NCBI GenBank assembly: GCA_015059095.1
Contig: SVBA01000003.1
Coordinates: 50,738-114,737, forward strand
From: Erysipelotrichaceae bacterium
Lineage (GTDB): Bacteria > Bacillota_I > Bacilli_A > RFN20 > CAG-449
Length of the DNA: 64,000 bases
Direction of reading: 5' to 3'
The notes beneath the pieces are model-generated. The model saw nothing but the letters and a program-made list of their open reading frames with translations, was not told the origin of the DNA and searched no databases. Position 1 is the stretch's first letter, and every line of letters starts with the position of its first letter. Positions 43,137-53,066 of this stretch are shown here, one piece after another. Position numbers and translations under genes: made by a program.

Positions 43137-44621
43137 TTATTTTGCAGCTTCAACAGCTTTTAATGTAGTGATGCCTGAATAAACTTCTAATGCACCAGCA
43201 CCTAATGCGTTTTTAGTTAATTTGTTTAATGCTAAGTCTTGGATACCATATCTAGCACCATTTGCTAAATCAATAGCACCACCCATTGGGAAGTCATATG
43301 GAGCAGATTCCATAGCATCAATGTAGTTTTTCCAGTTTAGAACTTTACCAGCTTCTTCAACTCTATCTAAACCTTCAATGAACATATGACCAGCAATATA
43401 TCCTGCTAATGCATATGAGTTGAATGATAATGCCCAAGCAGCAGTTGGATCATTTTCTAATCCCCAAGCAAAGATTGCTTCTGCAACTGTCCAATATTCT
43501 TCAGAGAATCCTGGAACACCAGCATCATAGAATGTAGGAAGACCTAAAGTATCATCATAGATTTTATATCCAGCCCATAAACCAGTACCTACTGTATTAC
43601 TTGCATCTGGAGCATAAACATATGTGTCAGCGATATCTAACCATGCAGTAGCATAAGCTTCTCTAGTTTCAGTAATTGCACCAGAGTCAACTAAAGATTT
43701 TGCTAAATCTGTGTTAGCAGAAACATAAGATGTAATAACTTTAACATTGTCATAACCACCTGTTTTGAAGTATGACATAATTTCAGCAAATGGAGCTTGG
43801 TTAGCAGCGATAATTACAACGTCACAACCAGCATTCTTTAATGCTTGAACTGGAGTACCATGGTTAGTACCAGGAGTAGAAGCTGTAGTTACATAAGTAA
43901 TATCAGAAATACCTAATTTAGTTGCTTCTAATTTAATACCATTTAACATACCTTTACCAGCATCATCAGTAGTTGAGATGACACCAATTTTTTTACCACC
44001 TAGACCCATGTTGCCTTCAGTTTTAGCAACTGCTCTAGCTAATAATACTTGACCTTCAGCGTCATAAATTGGTTGAACAGACATAACTGCTTTATCATTA
44101 CCTTCTGCTTTTTGGTTAAATAAACCAGAAACACCAGTAGCAGCATATACCATTGGAATACCTTTTTCTTTAATTGTATCTAATGTAGCTTCTACAGTTG
44201 GAGTACCGAAGTGACCAACAAGAGCGAATACTTCATCTTCTTCAATTAATTTTTCAGTATAAGTAGCACCTTTTGCACCATCGAAACCATCATCATAATG
44301 TTTTAATTCGATTTTTAAACCTTCTTCGCCGAAACCGCCAGCATCATTATATGCTTTGAATGCAGCTTCTAAACCAGCGTTGAATGGACCACCAACAGTA
44401 GCAAATGCACCTGAAGTAGCAGCAGCGTTTCCAACTAAAATTTTTCCTTCACCAACACCTTGAGAAACTTCTTCTTTTACTTCTTCAGATTTTTCACTTG
44501 ATGGTGCGTCAGAAGATCCTGGACCTGGAGCAGGTTCACTAGAAGATGGATTACCAATTCCACATCCTACTAAGCTACCAACTAATGCTAGACTAGCTAA
44601 TAATAATTTATTTTTTTTCAT
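43137..44621 (-). CDS. Branched-chain amino acid-type ABC substrate-binding lipoprotein (LivK-like)
   Basis: 494 aa, longer than LivK of E. coli (369). Lipobox 'SLVGC' (Cys 20) and a Ser/Pro/Glu-rich linker of about 40 residues precede a periplasmic-binding-protein type I domain with the family start 'ILVGNAAATSGAFATVGGPF' at about 61. 'ALVGHFGTPTVEA' and 'VGTGLWAGYKIYDD' are typical of amide/urea/BCAA binders. The domain has insertions in the C-terminal lobe. The family also binds aromatic and dicarboxylic acids, so amino acids are not the only candidates. Confidence 0.85.
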   Translation of the reverse strand: MKKNKLLLASLALVGSLVGCGIGNPSSSEPAPGPGSSDAPSSEKSEEVKEEVSQGVGEGKILVGNAAATSGAFATVGGPFNAGLEAAFKAYNDAGGFGEEGLKIELKHYDDGFDGAKGATYTEKLIEEDEVFALVGHFGTPTVEATLDTIKEKGIPMVYAATGVSGLFNQKAEGNDKAVMSVQPIYDAEGQVLLARAVAKTEGNMGLGGKKIGVISTTDDAGKGMLNGIKLEATKLGISDITYVTTASTPGTNHGTPVQALKNAGCDVVIIAANQAPFAEIMSYFKTGGYDNVKVITSYVSANTDLAKSLVDSGAITETREAYATAWLDIADTYVYAPDASNTVGTGLWAGYKIYDDTLGLPTFYDAGVPGFSEEYWTVAEAIFAWGLENDPTAAWALSFNSYALAGYIAGHMFIEGLDRVEEAGKVLNWKNYIDAMESAPYDFPMGGAIDLANGARYGIQDLALNKLTKNALGAGALEVYSGITTLKAVEAAK

Positions 44622-44689
44622 CTTTTTTCTCCTTTCATTATCATTGTATTATAGATGATTATATTAAATTGCTTGATAGCAATATTAAC

Positions 44690-45544
44690 CTATTTTTTTC
44701 CGCCCAAATAAGCTTCTACTAAACGCTTATCATTAATCAATTCACTAGCAGGGCCTTCTAGTGAAATAGAACCAAGTTCTAATACATATGCATAATCTGC
44801 GATTTTTAATGTTTGCAATGCATTTTGTTCTACAATTAGGATTGTAGTACCTTCTTTTTGAATTTCTTTTAATGTATTAAAGATATCTTTAATAATTAAT
44901 GGAGCTAAACCAAGAGATGGTTCATCAAGAAGTAATAATTTTGGGGATGCCATTAATGCTCTACCAATTGCAAGCATTTGTTGTTCACCACCTGAAAGAG
45001 TATTTGCTTGTTGTTTTCTTCTTTCCTTTAAAATTGGGAATAGACGATATACTCTATCAAAATTTTCTTTTTGTTGTTGACTAGCAGTTATTTTAACTTT
45101 TTGACCATCTTTTTCGATAATTTTGGTTTTTAATCCATAAGCACCAGCTTTTAAATTATCTTCTACATTTAATCCATTAAATACCAATCTACCTTCTGGA
45201 GATTGAGTTAAACCTCTTTTTGCAATATCGAATGCTTTTCTATTAGTAATATTTTCACCATTGAAAATAACTTGACCACCATTTGATTTAATAACACCAC
45301 TAATAGTTCTTAATGTAGTTGTTTTTCCAGCACCATTGGCACCTAATAATGCAACAATTTGGCCTTCAGATATTTTTAAATTAATACCTTTTACAGCTTG
45401 AATAGGACCATAATTAACTTTTAATCCATTGACAAGTAATACTTTATCTTGATCTTCGTCTGCAATTTCTACTTTAGATCCAATAAATTTAGATTTAATC
45501 TTATTTAGAACATTAGCGAAGAAATTTACTTTTTTATTTTCCAT
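44690..45544 (-). CDS. ABC ATP-binding protein LivF-like, with N-terminal extension
   Basis: 284 aa. ATPase domain from about 32 with Walker A 'GANGAGKTTTL', signature 'LSGGEQQML', Walker B 'LLLLDEPSLGLAP' and the C-terminal 'YLGGKK' of LivF. It has an extra 30-residue basic head ('FFANVLNKIKSKFIG') and a 16-residue Lys-rich insertion ('GLKTKIIEKDGQKVKI') before the signature that LivF usually lacks. Works with LivG on the cytoplasmic face of LivHM; 2 bp from livG. Confidence 0.88.
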   Translation of the reverse strand: MENKKVNFFANVLNKIKSKFIGSKVEIADEDQDKVLLVNGLKVNYGPIQAVKGINLKISEGQIVALLGANGAGKTTTLRTISGVIKSNGGQVIFNGENITNRKAFDIAKRGLTQSPEGRLVFNGLNVEDNLKAGAYGLKTKIIEKDGQKVKITASQQQKENFDRVYRLFPILKERRKQQANTLSGGEQQMLAIGRALMASPKLLLLDEPSLGLAPLIIKDIFNTLKEIQKEGTTILIVEQNALQTLKIADYAYVLELGSISLEGPASELINDKRLVEAYLGGKK

Positions 45545-45546
45545 TT

Positions 45547-46974
45547 TTATTCCTCCTCTTGTGTTCCTAAATATGCTGCTTGAACTTCTTTATTCTTTTG
45601 AATTTCTTCAGTAGTTCCAATAGCAAGTAATTTACCAAATGAGATAGCACATACTGTATCACAGATATCCATTACAAGTCCCATATCATGTTCAACTAAT
45701 AAGATAGTACAACCATATTTATCTTGAATTTTTCTAATTAACTTAGTTAATTCAGCAGTTTCAGTATCATTTAAACCTGCTGCAGGTTCATCTAAGATAA
45801 TTAATTGAGGATTGTTCATTAATGTACGAGCAATTTCAATTTTCTTTAATATACCATAAGGTAATCCCCAAGCTAACCAATCTTTATATAAAGATAATCC
45901 CATAAATTCAAGAACTTCTTCTGCTTTTTTTCTCATCGCTAATTCTTCTTTCTTAAGTGAAGGAAGATGTAAGAATTGAGTGAATAATGAAGAACGATAT
46001 TGAGAATGAGCTGCAACTAATAAGTTATCAATTACAGAAATTTCTTTAACTACTTCTACGTTTTGGAAAGTTCTAACAATTCCTTTTTTAACAATATCAT
46101 GAACTACATAATCAGTTAATGTAATTGTATTACCAGATTTTTCTTGAAATAATAATTTACCTTTTGTTGGTTTGTAGAATTGAGTAATACAGTTAAATAC
46201 AGTTGTTTTACCTGCACCATTTGGTCCAATTAAACCAAAGATTTCACCTTTTTTAACTTCAAATGATAAATTATCAACTGCTTTTAATCCACCAAATTGC
46301 ATCGTTAGATTTTCTACTTTTAAAACGATATTTTCATCTAATAATTCTTCATCATTTTTAAGTGTTTTTAATACCTCTTTATATTTTTCTATATTCATTT
46401 GAGGTTTAATAATACGTTTAGATAATTTTTCTTCAATTGCAGAAATTTTTTCTTCTTCAATTTTTCTAATATCTTTTGTATATTTTTCAATTTCTACTTT
46501 GCTACTTTCTTTTAAAGAAACTAAGCTTTTTCTAATTTCTTCTTTTTGGGCTTCATCAGTAACAATGTATTTAGATAGTTGTTTAGTTAAGCAATTTCTA
46601 ATTTTACTTTCAAACCACCATTTATGTTTATTTAGTTTTTCTAATCTAGTTTCATATTTAGAAACTGAAGATTCAGAATATTTTCTTAAGCGCATTCTTT
46701 GAATAATAAATCTTCTAGCCCAATAATCAAATTTATTGTAGATACGCATTTTAGATACCAATCTAGAACCTACTTCCTCATTTAAATCTAAGATAGCAAA
46801 TTCTAAGCGATTAATTTCTAATTCCTTACTTTTAATAAAGTTATTAATCTTTTTATCACATCTTTTAGAAACAACACTTTTATCATAAATTGCCATTTCT
46901 TTTAGGTGATGTATTTTTTCTGAATTTTTTTCTACTAAAGAAGAGTAGATACCATATTTATTAATAAGACCCAT
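45547..46974 (-). CDS. ABC ATP-binding protein LivG-like with a large N-terminal coiled-coil extension
   Basis: 475 aa, against about 255 for ordinary LivG. The ATPase begins near 217 ('[20 protein letters not shown]'), with Walker A '[11 protein letters not shown]', Walker B '[13 protein letters not shown]' and the LivG-type 'RTFQNVEV'. Residues 1-215 are Lys/Glu-rich helices without Gly/Pro, probably coiled coil, with a basic patch '[12 protein letters not shown]' near 88-99. AAGGAG lies 10 bases before the ATG, inside the end of livM, so the extension is translated. An internal Met at 193 might give a short form, but I see no clear site for it. Confidence 0.82.
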   Translation of the reverse strand: MGLINKYGIYSSLVEKNSEKIHHLKEMAIYDKSVVSKRCDKKINNFIKSKELEINRLEFAILDLNEEVGSRLVSKMRIYNKFDYWARRFIIQRMRLRKYSESSVSKYETRLEKLNKHKWWFESKIRNCLTKQLSKYIVTDEAQKEEIRKSLVSLKESSKVEIEKYTKDIRKIEEEKISAIEEKLSKRIIKPQMNIEKYKEVLKTLKNDEELLDENIVLKVENLTMQFGGLKAVDNLSFEVKKGEIFGLIGPNGAGKTTVFNCITQFYKPTKGKLLFQEKSGNTITLTDYVVHDIVKKGIVRTFQNVEVVKEISVIDNLLVAAHSQYRSSLFTQFLHLPSLKKEELAMRKKAEEVLEFMGLSLYKDWLAWGLPYGILKKIEIARTLMNNPQLIILDEPAAGLNDTETAELTKLIRKIQDKYGCTILLVEHDMGLVMDICDTVCAISFGKLLAIGTTEEIQKNKEVQAAYLGTQEEE

Positions 46975-48103
46975 ACATTCTCTCCTTTATTTTTTTGAAT
47001 AATCTCTTAACTTTTAATTTTAATTCTAAGAATAATTGAGATAATCCTCCTGGGAAGAACATAACAATTACAACGATTAAGATACCACTAACAAGTCCCA
47101 TGAAACTTGGGTTCTTTTCAAAGAATTCAATTTCGTTTAAGAATAATGGTTGAATACCAAATAGAATCATTACTCCAAGTATTACTCCCCACAAAGATTT
47201 TGATCCACCAATAATTACTGCTCCAAGAATATTAAGTGAAGTATTTAAACTTAATAGAGGGTCATCAGTTGTACTTAATGAACTTGTTACACAAGTAATG
47301 TATAACAAACCACCAATAGCAGCATATACAGTTGAGATAACGAATGCTAATAAACGATATTTAATTAATGAAATACCCATTGCTTGAGCAGCACTTGTTG
47401 AGTTTTTCATAGTTACCATTGCTCTACCTGTAGGCGAATTAATTAAGTTTTGAGTCAAAACTAATAAGATAACAAAGATTACTGTTACTAATGCACACTT
47501 ACTCGCATTATCTAATTTAGTTAACCATAATATTGCATTTGAACTACTTACTTTAATAGTTGCAGTACCATTTAAGATTGATGCGATATTTTCTAATAAT
47601 TGGAAGATGATTTCTGCTAATCCTAATGTTAAGATAGCTAAATACATACCTTCAATTCTTAACGAGATAAACCCGACAAACATACCTAGAATTATCGATA
47701 CTATTATTGCCCCTAATAAAGCAATAAAGATTGATACATTAATTGCTTGTCCTCCTAGATACAAATAGAAAGGATATTTTTCTATGATGATATGAGCAAC
47801 CATTGCTCCTACCCCAACAAATCCTGCTGTACCTAAAGATGCCAATCCTGAATAACCAAGTAATAAACAGAATCCAATTGATATAATTCCATAAACGACT
47901 AATGTAGCTAATGTTTTAGACATTGAATATGGAATTATTTTTTTATTTGCCAAATTACCTAATACGATTAACACTATTCCCATTAATACGAAATAGATAA
48001 TTGGACTTTTTAAGAAATTAATTATTTTTCTTAAAACTTGTTTAATGATGTTGTCCTTTTTAAACATCATAGAAGGTGCTTTATTATATTGTTTCATTTC
48101 CAT
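46961..48103 (-). CDS. Branched-chain amino acid-type ABC permease LivM-like
   Basis: 380 aa. A basic N-terminus of about 33 residues is followed by eight or nine membrane helices. The LivM signature regions are present: 'LLGYSGLASLGTAGFVGVGA' near 83-102, 'RIEGMYLAILTLGLAEI' near 150, and the cytoplasmic loop 'GRAMVTMKNSTSAAQAMGIS' near 231-250. It follows livH by 2 bp and overlaps livG by 14 bp. Confidence 0.88.
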   Translation of the reverse strand: MEMKQYNKAPSMMFKKDNIIKQVLRKIINFLKSPIIYFVLMGIVLIVLGNLANKKIIPYSMSKTLATLVVYGIISIGFCLLLGYSGLASLGTAGFVGVGAMVAHIIIEKYPFYLYLGGQAINVSIFIALLGAIIVSIILGMFVGFISLRIEGMYLAILTLGLAEIIFQLLENIASILNGTATIKVSSSNAILWLTKLDNASKCALVTVIFVILLVLTQNLINSPTGRAMVTMKNSTSAAQAMGISLIKYRLLAFVISTVYAAIGGLLYITCVTSSLSTTDDPLLSLNTSLNILGAVIIGGSKSLWGVILGVMILFGIQPLFLNEIEFFEKNPSFMGLVSGILIVVIVMFFPGGLSQLFLELKLKVKRLFKKIKERMYGSY

Positions 48104-48105
48104 AA

Positions 48106-49038
48106 CTATACCTTCTTGACTACTTTCTTACCAAATAAACCATTTGGTCTAATATAAATAACAATCATTACTACAACATAGGAAATTACTTTAATCCATG
48201 AAGTAATACCTCTTAAAGATTCCACATTTGCAAAGAAGCCAACACAAGTTTCAAATACTGGAATAATAACTGCAGCAACTACTGGACCAACAAATGATCC
48301 AAATCCTCCAAGAATACCTGCTAAGAATGCATTAACTTGGAATTCTGTCATAATAAATGGATTAGTTAACGTACCATTTTCTCCAACAAACATTACACAC
48401 GCAAGAGCACCAAGCCCGCCTGCAATACCCCATGAAATAGCTGTAATTGCATATGTATTAACTCCCATCATTTGAGCAACATATTCATTTGATGCTGTTG
48501 TTCTTACTCCAAGTCCCCATTTTGAGAATTTTAATAAAACAAACAATACTCCAATAATAGCAATGGTTAATCCTAAACAAATTAATGAATGAACCGTAAT
48601 TGTTAATGATTTACCAGCAATATCTAAGACAATAGGTGGTGTATTTAATTGGTTAGTTAATCCTGGGAAAGTTGGAGGAGCTAAATACTTCCAAATCATT
48701 GGGATACCATTACCTAATATTGATACGATACCCATAGTAATAATCTGTTTACCTACCAAATTTACATTTCGTCCATTTCTAAAGATAACTAAATCAATAA
48801 ATAAACCAATCAAGATACCAAAGACAATGCCCATTAATAAACTTAACCAAATATTCCATTGCTTAGAAATTAAGAATGTTGAAGCAACATAACATCCAAG
48901 AGCAGCTACTGTTCCTTGAGCAAAGTTTGTTGTTGCAGATGTCTTAAATATCAAAGTAATTGCAAATGTTGCTAAGACTAAAACACAAATGTAAGTAAGA
49001 GAAGAAGCGAATGGCTGTAAGAAATCAGCTATTCCCAT
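48106..49038 (-). CDS. Branched-chain amino acid-type ABC permease LivH-like
   Basis: 310 aa, eight predicted helices. LivH markers: 'TSATTNFAQGTVAALGCYVA' near 33-52, the cytoplasmic loop 'GLGVRTTASNEYVAQMMGVN' near 175-194, and 'NAFLAGILGGFGSFVGPVVA' near 236-255. It starts 3 bp after the FabH-like gene ends, tying the transporter to the acyl-CoA genes in one transcript. Confidence 0.88.
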   Translation of the reverse strand: MGIADFLQPFASSLTYICVLVLATFAITLIFKTSATTNFAQGTVAALGCYVASTFLISKQWNIWLSLLMGIVFGILIGLFIDLVIFRNGRNVNLVGKQIITMGIVSILGNGIPMIWKYLAPPTFPGLTNQLNTPPIVLDIAGKSLTITVHSLICLGLTIAIIGVLFVLLKFSKWGLGVRTTASNEYVAQMMGVNTYAITAISWGIAGGLGALACVMFVGENGTLTNPFIMTEFQVNAFLAGILGGFGSFVGPVVAAVIIPVFETCVGFFANVESLRGITSWIKVISYVVVMIVIYIRPNGLFGKKVVKKV

Positions 49039-49040
49039 AA

Positions 49041-50063
49041 CTATTCACCCCACTTAATAATGTTTGCTGCCCAAGCATAACCAATACCAGCAGCGATCAT
49101 ACAAACTACTGATCCGTCTTTAACTTTACCTTCTTTTAATGCTAATTCTAAAGATAAGATTTGATCAATTTGTCCAACATGACCATAATTTTCTAGATAG
49201 ATTGATTGATGCTCTTCTAAACCTAATTCTTTTAACATTGCATAATGTCCAGAACGTTTCATATGTAATACATCTAAATAATCGATGTCAGCTCTAGTCA
49301 TACCTGCTCTTCTACAAGCTTCATCAATACAATGATACCAGTTAGGCATTGAAACTTCGTTTAAACGATCTTTCATTTTCTTAGGTTCCATTAATCTTAA
49401 TGATTTTCTAGATTCTTCTAAATTTTCATGAGTAATTGGATTATTAATACCACCAATTTCAACACCTGCAGTTCTAGAAATTGAACCATCAGACATAATC
49501 TTTGTACCTAATAACAAGTTTTTATTGTAATTTTTCTTTAATATGATTGCGCCACCACCAGCAGCTAGATTAAACATCATTGACATATTTGTATCTGAAT
49601 AATCAACAAAGTCACCATTTCTATAACCACCAACAACCATGATTGTATCAATTTCATCATCAGCGATTAACATAGATTTAGCAATCTCCATAGCTGCTAC
49701 ACAAGTACAACATCTATTTTGAACATCAATACCCCAAGCATTAACTGCTCCAATTTGATCTTGGATATAAATAGCAGATGTAGTTAATGGATATTCTTTC
49801 CATTCTTCACCAATACATAAGATAACATCGATGTCTTTTGGATCAACACCTGTGTTTTCTAAACAAGCTTTAGCAGCTCTAACACCCATTTCTTGAGTAC
49901 CATCATCATCTCCTGGAACTGGTTTTTGATTGATACCTAATTTGTTTCTAACTGCATCTTCACTCCAAATACCATTAGTAGCATCAGAAATTTCTTTAGC
50001 AGTCATAATCTTTTTTGGTAAGTAAGTACCTACACCAACAATACCAACATTAACTTTTGACAT
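49041..50063 (-). CDS. FabH-like thiolase-fold protein with altered active site
   Basis: 340 aa, 3-oxoacyl-ACP synthase III family. The fold can be followed end to end ('VGIVGVGTYLPKKIM', 'CIGEEWKEYPLTTSA', 'AGIGYAWAANIIKWG'). By alignment to FabH the catalytic Cys is 118 in 'DVQNRCCTCVAAM', with two extra cysteines beside it. His is 267 in 'VLHMKRSGH' (usual VPHQAN). The Asn of HGNTSAAS is replaced by His 295 in 'YGHVGQID'. So the triad would be Cys-His-His, not Cys-His-Asn. It lies between the acyl-CoA enzymes and the Liv permeases and is unlikely to be the housekeeping fatty-acid initiator. Reaction unknown. Confidence 0.75.
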   Translation of the reverse strand: MSKVNVGIVGVGTYLPKKIMTAKEISDATNGIWSEDAVRNKLGINQKPVPGDDDGTQEMGVRAAKACLENTGVDPKDIDVILCIGEEWKEYPLTTSAIYIQDQIGAVNAWGIDVQNRCCTCVAAMEIAKSMLIADDEIDTIMVVGGYRNGDFVDYSDTNMSMMFNLAAGGGAIILKKNYNKNLLLGTKIMSDGSISRTAGVEIGGINNPITHENLEESRKSLRLMEPKKMKDRLNEVSMPNWYHCIDEACRRAGMTRADIDYLDVLHMKRSGHYAMLKELGLEEHQSIYLENYGHVGQIDQILSLELALKEGKVKDGSVVCMIAAGIGYAWAANIIKWGE

Positions 50064-50085
50064 ATAAGATTCCTCCTTTACTATA

Positions 50086-50805
50086 TTATAATCTCATACC
50101 ACCATTAACTTCTAATACTTGACCTGTAACATATGAAGATTCATCACACGCTAAGAATAAAGCAGCATTAGCAATTTCATGAGGTTGTCCTAATCTCTTT
50201 AACATTGTTAATTTAGCAAAATCATCTAATAAATTTTGAGGTACTGTTTTTAACATATCTGTCATGATGTAACCAGGAGCGATTGCATTACAGCGAACGT
50301 TAGCACCTTTTCTTGCAAATTCTTTTGCCCATGTTTTTGTCATACCAATTACACCAGCTTTAGATGCTGCATAATTAGCTTGACCAATATTACCAAATAC
50401 GCCTACAACACTAGAAATATTGATAATAGAACCATAACCATTATTTTCCATTTGAGGACCAAATAATCTAGTCATGTTGAATACGCCTTTTAAGTTAACT
50501 GCGATAACTGCATCAAACATATCATCAGTCATTTTTCTTGTCATAGCGTCTTTTGTAATACCTGCATTGTTAACTAAAATATCAACTTTGCCATATTTTT
50601 CTACTGCATAATTATAGAATTCTTGACAAGCAGCAGAATCTGTAATGTTTAATTTGTATAATTCAATATTTGGATTTTCAAATGTAGCGTCACCTAAATC
50701 AACTGCGATACATTTTGCTCCTTCACGTGCGAATAATTCACACATTGCTGCGCCTAATCCTCTAGCGCCACCAGTAACAACTGCAACTTTTCCTTCTAAT
50801 CTCAT
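50086..50805 (-). CDS. SDR 3-oxoacyl-(CoA/ACP) reductase (FabG/PhaB-like)
   Basis: 239 aa short-chain dehydrogenase. NAD(P) loop 'TGGARGLGAAM' near 11-21, 'NNAGITKDAM' near 79-88, catalytic Ser in 'INISSVVG' and YxxxK 'YAASKAG' near 144-150, and C-terminal 'YVTGQVLEVNGGM'. FabG/PhaB enzymes act on (R)-3-hydroxyacyl thioesters. With the MaoC-type hydratase and thiolase of the same operon this gives a stereochemically consistent (R)-route between acetoacetyl-CoA and crotonyl-CoA. Confidence 0.88.
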   Translation of the reverse strand: MRLEGKVAVVTGGARGLGAAMCELFAREGAKCIAVDLGDATFENPNIELYKLNITDSAACQEFYNYAVEKYGKVDILVNNAGITKDAMTRKMTDDMFDAVIAVNLKGVFNMTRLFGPQMENNGYGSIINISSVVGVFGNIGQANYAASKAGVIGMTKTWAKEFARKGANVRCNAIAPGYIMTDMLKTVPQNLLDDFAKLTMLKRLGQPHEIANAALFLACDESSYVTGQVLEVNGGMRL

Positions 50806-50838
50806 AAATTTTCCTCCTTATTATATATATTTATTTAA

Positions 50839-52047
50839 TTATTGAACTTTTTTTAATACTACTGCTGTACCCATGCCTCCACCGATACATAACGAAGCAA
50901 GACCTGTATTGAAGTTATCATTATGTTTCATTAAATGAATTAATGTAACAACAATTCTTGCTCCTGAAGCACCAACTGGATGACCTAAAGCAATAGCGCC
51001 ACCATTTAAGTTAGTCTTATTAAGAATAGATTCTGGAGTTACATTATGTTGAGATGATAACTCTTTTACTACTCCTAATGATTGAGCAGCAAACGCTTCA
51101 TTTAATTCTAAAACATCTAAATCATTAATTGATAAACCTGTTCTAGAAAGAACATCATTAACTGCTGCAACTGGACCTAAACCCATTAATTGAGGATCAA
51201 CTCCTCCTTGACCAACTCCAATGATTTCACAAAGGATTGGGAGATTATGTTCTTTAACTGCTTCTTCACTAGCGACGATAACATAAGCTGCGCCATCATT
51301 AATTCCTGAAGCATTACCTGCAGTTACACTACCTTGAGGATCAAATGCAGGTCTTAAAGTAGATAATTTTTCTAAAGAAGTTGTTCTATTTGGATATTCA
51401 TCTGTATCAAAAACAATTTCTTTTTTACGTTCTTTAATAATTATTGGAACAATTTCTTCTTTAAATGCACCTGAATCAACTGCTCTAATAGCTTTCTCTT
51501 GAGAATTAATTGCAAATGCATCTTGTTCTTCTCTAGTAATACCATATTTTTTATTAATGTTTTCAGCTGTAATACCCATGTGAACTCCACTATAAGCATC
51601 AGTTAAAGCATCATATACCATATGGTCGATTGCTTTAAATCCTCCCATCTTAACTCCTTGTCTAGTAGATTCTGGAATTAAGTATGGAGCAGATGACATA
51701 TTTTCAGCACCACCTGCTATAACGATTTTACTAAATCCTGCTTGGATAGAAACATAAGCATTGATAATAGCTTTCATACCACTACCACATACCATATTAA
51801 TTGCATAAGCTGGAACTTCTTGTGGAATTCCTGCTTTAATAGCAACTTGTCTAGCAAATCCTTGGCCTCTACCCGCGCTTAATACATTACCTGAAATTAA
51901 TTCATCGACATATTTTGGATCTAATTTTGTTTCTTCTAATAATTTTTTTACTACTACAGAGGCGAAATCAGCTGGATGGACATTTTTTAATGTTCCAAGC
52001 ATCGAGCCAATTGCGGTTCTTTTAGCTGCACAAATATAAATTTTCAT
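50839..52047 (-). CDS. Acetyl-CoA acetyltransferase (thiolase)
   Basis: 402 aa. Condenses two acetyl-CoA, or cleaves 3-oxoacyl-CoA. Nucleophilic Cys in 'INMVCGSGMKA' near 88, 'NEAFAAQSLG', 'LGHPVGASGARI' near 355 with the catalytic His, and the second Cys in 'SLCIGGGMG' near 387. Length is typical of biosynthetic thiolases (about 393). It is in the middle of the operon between etfA and the SDR gene. Confidence 0.92.
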   Translation of the reverse strand: MKIYICAAKRTAIGSMLGTLKNVHPADFASVVVKKLLEETKLDPKYVDELISGNVLSAGRGQGFARQVAIKAGIPQEVPAYAINMVCGSGMKAIINAYVSIQAGFSKIVIAGGAENMSSAPYLIPESTRQGVKMGGFKAIDHMVYDALTDAYSGVHMGITAENINKKYGITREEQDAFAINSQEKAIRAVDSGAFKEEIVPIIIKERKKEIVFDTDEYPNRTTSLEKLSTLRPAFDPQGSVTAGNASGINDGAAYVIVASEEAVKEHNLPILCEIIGVGQGGVDPQLMGLGPVAAVNDVLSRTGLSINDLDVLELNEAFAAQSLGVVKELSSQHNVTPESILNKTNLNGGAIALGHPVGASGARIVVTLIHLMKHNDNFNTGLASLCIGGGMGTAVVLKKVQ

Positions 52048-52073
52048 TTCTCGTCTCCTTATTATTTAATAAT

Positions 52074-53057
52074 TTATTTTTGTAAATTTTTAATTTCTTC
52101 AATAACTAGAGGTAAGATAGCATTACCATCACCAACGATACCTAAATCTGCAACATTGAAGATTGAAGCACCTTTATCTTTATTAATAGCGATAATATAA
52201 TCTGAATCTTCCATACCTGCTAAATGTTGAACTGCACCTGAGATACCAAATGCTAAATATAAATCTGGTCTAACTGTTTTACCTGTTTGACCTACTTGTT
52301 TATCTTGAGGTAATTTACCTTCATCAACTAAAGATCTAGCAGTTGCAACTGAACCACCTAGTAAATCAGCTAATACTTTAGCGTTTTCTAATGATTCATC
52401 ATTACCACAACCTCTACCAACAGCTACAAGATGTTTAGCATCTTCAATCTTACCAACTTCTTGTTTTTGTTTTACATCTTCTAAAACTTCTACTTTTGGA
52501 GTATCAAATTTAACTTTTAATTCTCTTACTTCTACTACTTCTGGAACTGAATCAGTTCTTTTCATAACCCCAGGTCTAACTGTAGACATTTGTGGGCGAT
52601 GATTTGGACAAATAATAGTAGCAAATAAGTTACCACCAAATGCAGGTCTAGTTGAATATAAACTTCCATCAGCATCCATTTCAAGTTTTGTACAGTCTGC
52701 TGTTAAACCTGTATTAATTCTTGCTGATAATCTAGGAGCTAAATCTCTACCAATTGAAGAAGCACCAATTAATACTGCATTAGGATTAACTTCCTTAACT
52801 GCTTCTTCAAATGCTTTTGTATAAGTTTCATTTAAATAATGTTTCAAACATTTATCTTCTACATAGTAGATAATGTCTGCTCCACTTTTTCTTAATTCTT
52901 CAGCTTGTTTACTAGAAGTATCACCGATTACTAAAGCAACAACTTTAGCACCTTCGACATTTGAAGCTAATCTTCTAGCTTCACCACATAATTCATAGCC
53001 AACATTTTGAATAACGCCAGCTCTTTGTTCTACATATACTAAAATATCTTTACTCAT
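52074..53057 (-). CDS. etfA: Electron transfer flavoprotein subunit alpha
   Basis: 327 aa. With EtfB it takes electrons from the acyl-CoA dehydrogenase, or drives it in bifurcating butyryl-CoA systems. The C-terminal FAD domain shows 'VAVGRGCGNDESLE', 'GQTGKTVRPDLYLAFGISGA' and 'AINKDKGASIFNVADLGIVG' near 295-314. The start is the ATG at 53057 after GGTGAT; the track begins at an upstream GTG. The gene is 9 bp from etfB. Confidence 0.93.
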   Translation of the reverse strand: MSKDILVYVEQRAGVIQNVGYELCGEARRLASNVEGAKVVALVIGDTSSKQAEELRKSGADIIYYVEDKCLKHYLNETYTKAFEEAVKEVNPNAVLIGASSIGRDLAPRLSARINTGLTADCTKLEMDADGSLYSTRPAFGGNLFATIICPNHRPQMSTVRPGVMKRTDSVPEVVEVRELKVKFDTPKVEVLEDVKQKQEVGKIEDAKHLVAVGRGCGNDESLENAKVLADLLGGSVATARSLVDEGKLPQDKQVGQTGKTVRPDLYLAFGISGAVQHLAGMEDSDYIIAINKDKGASIFNVADLGIVGDGNAILPLVIEEIKNLQK

Positions 53058-53066
53058 ACTAATCAC

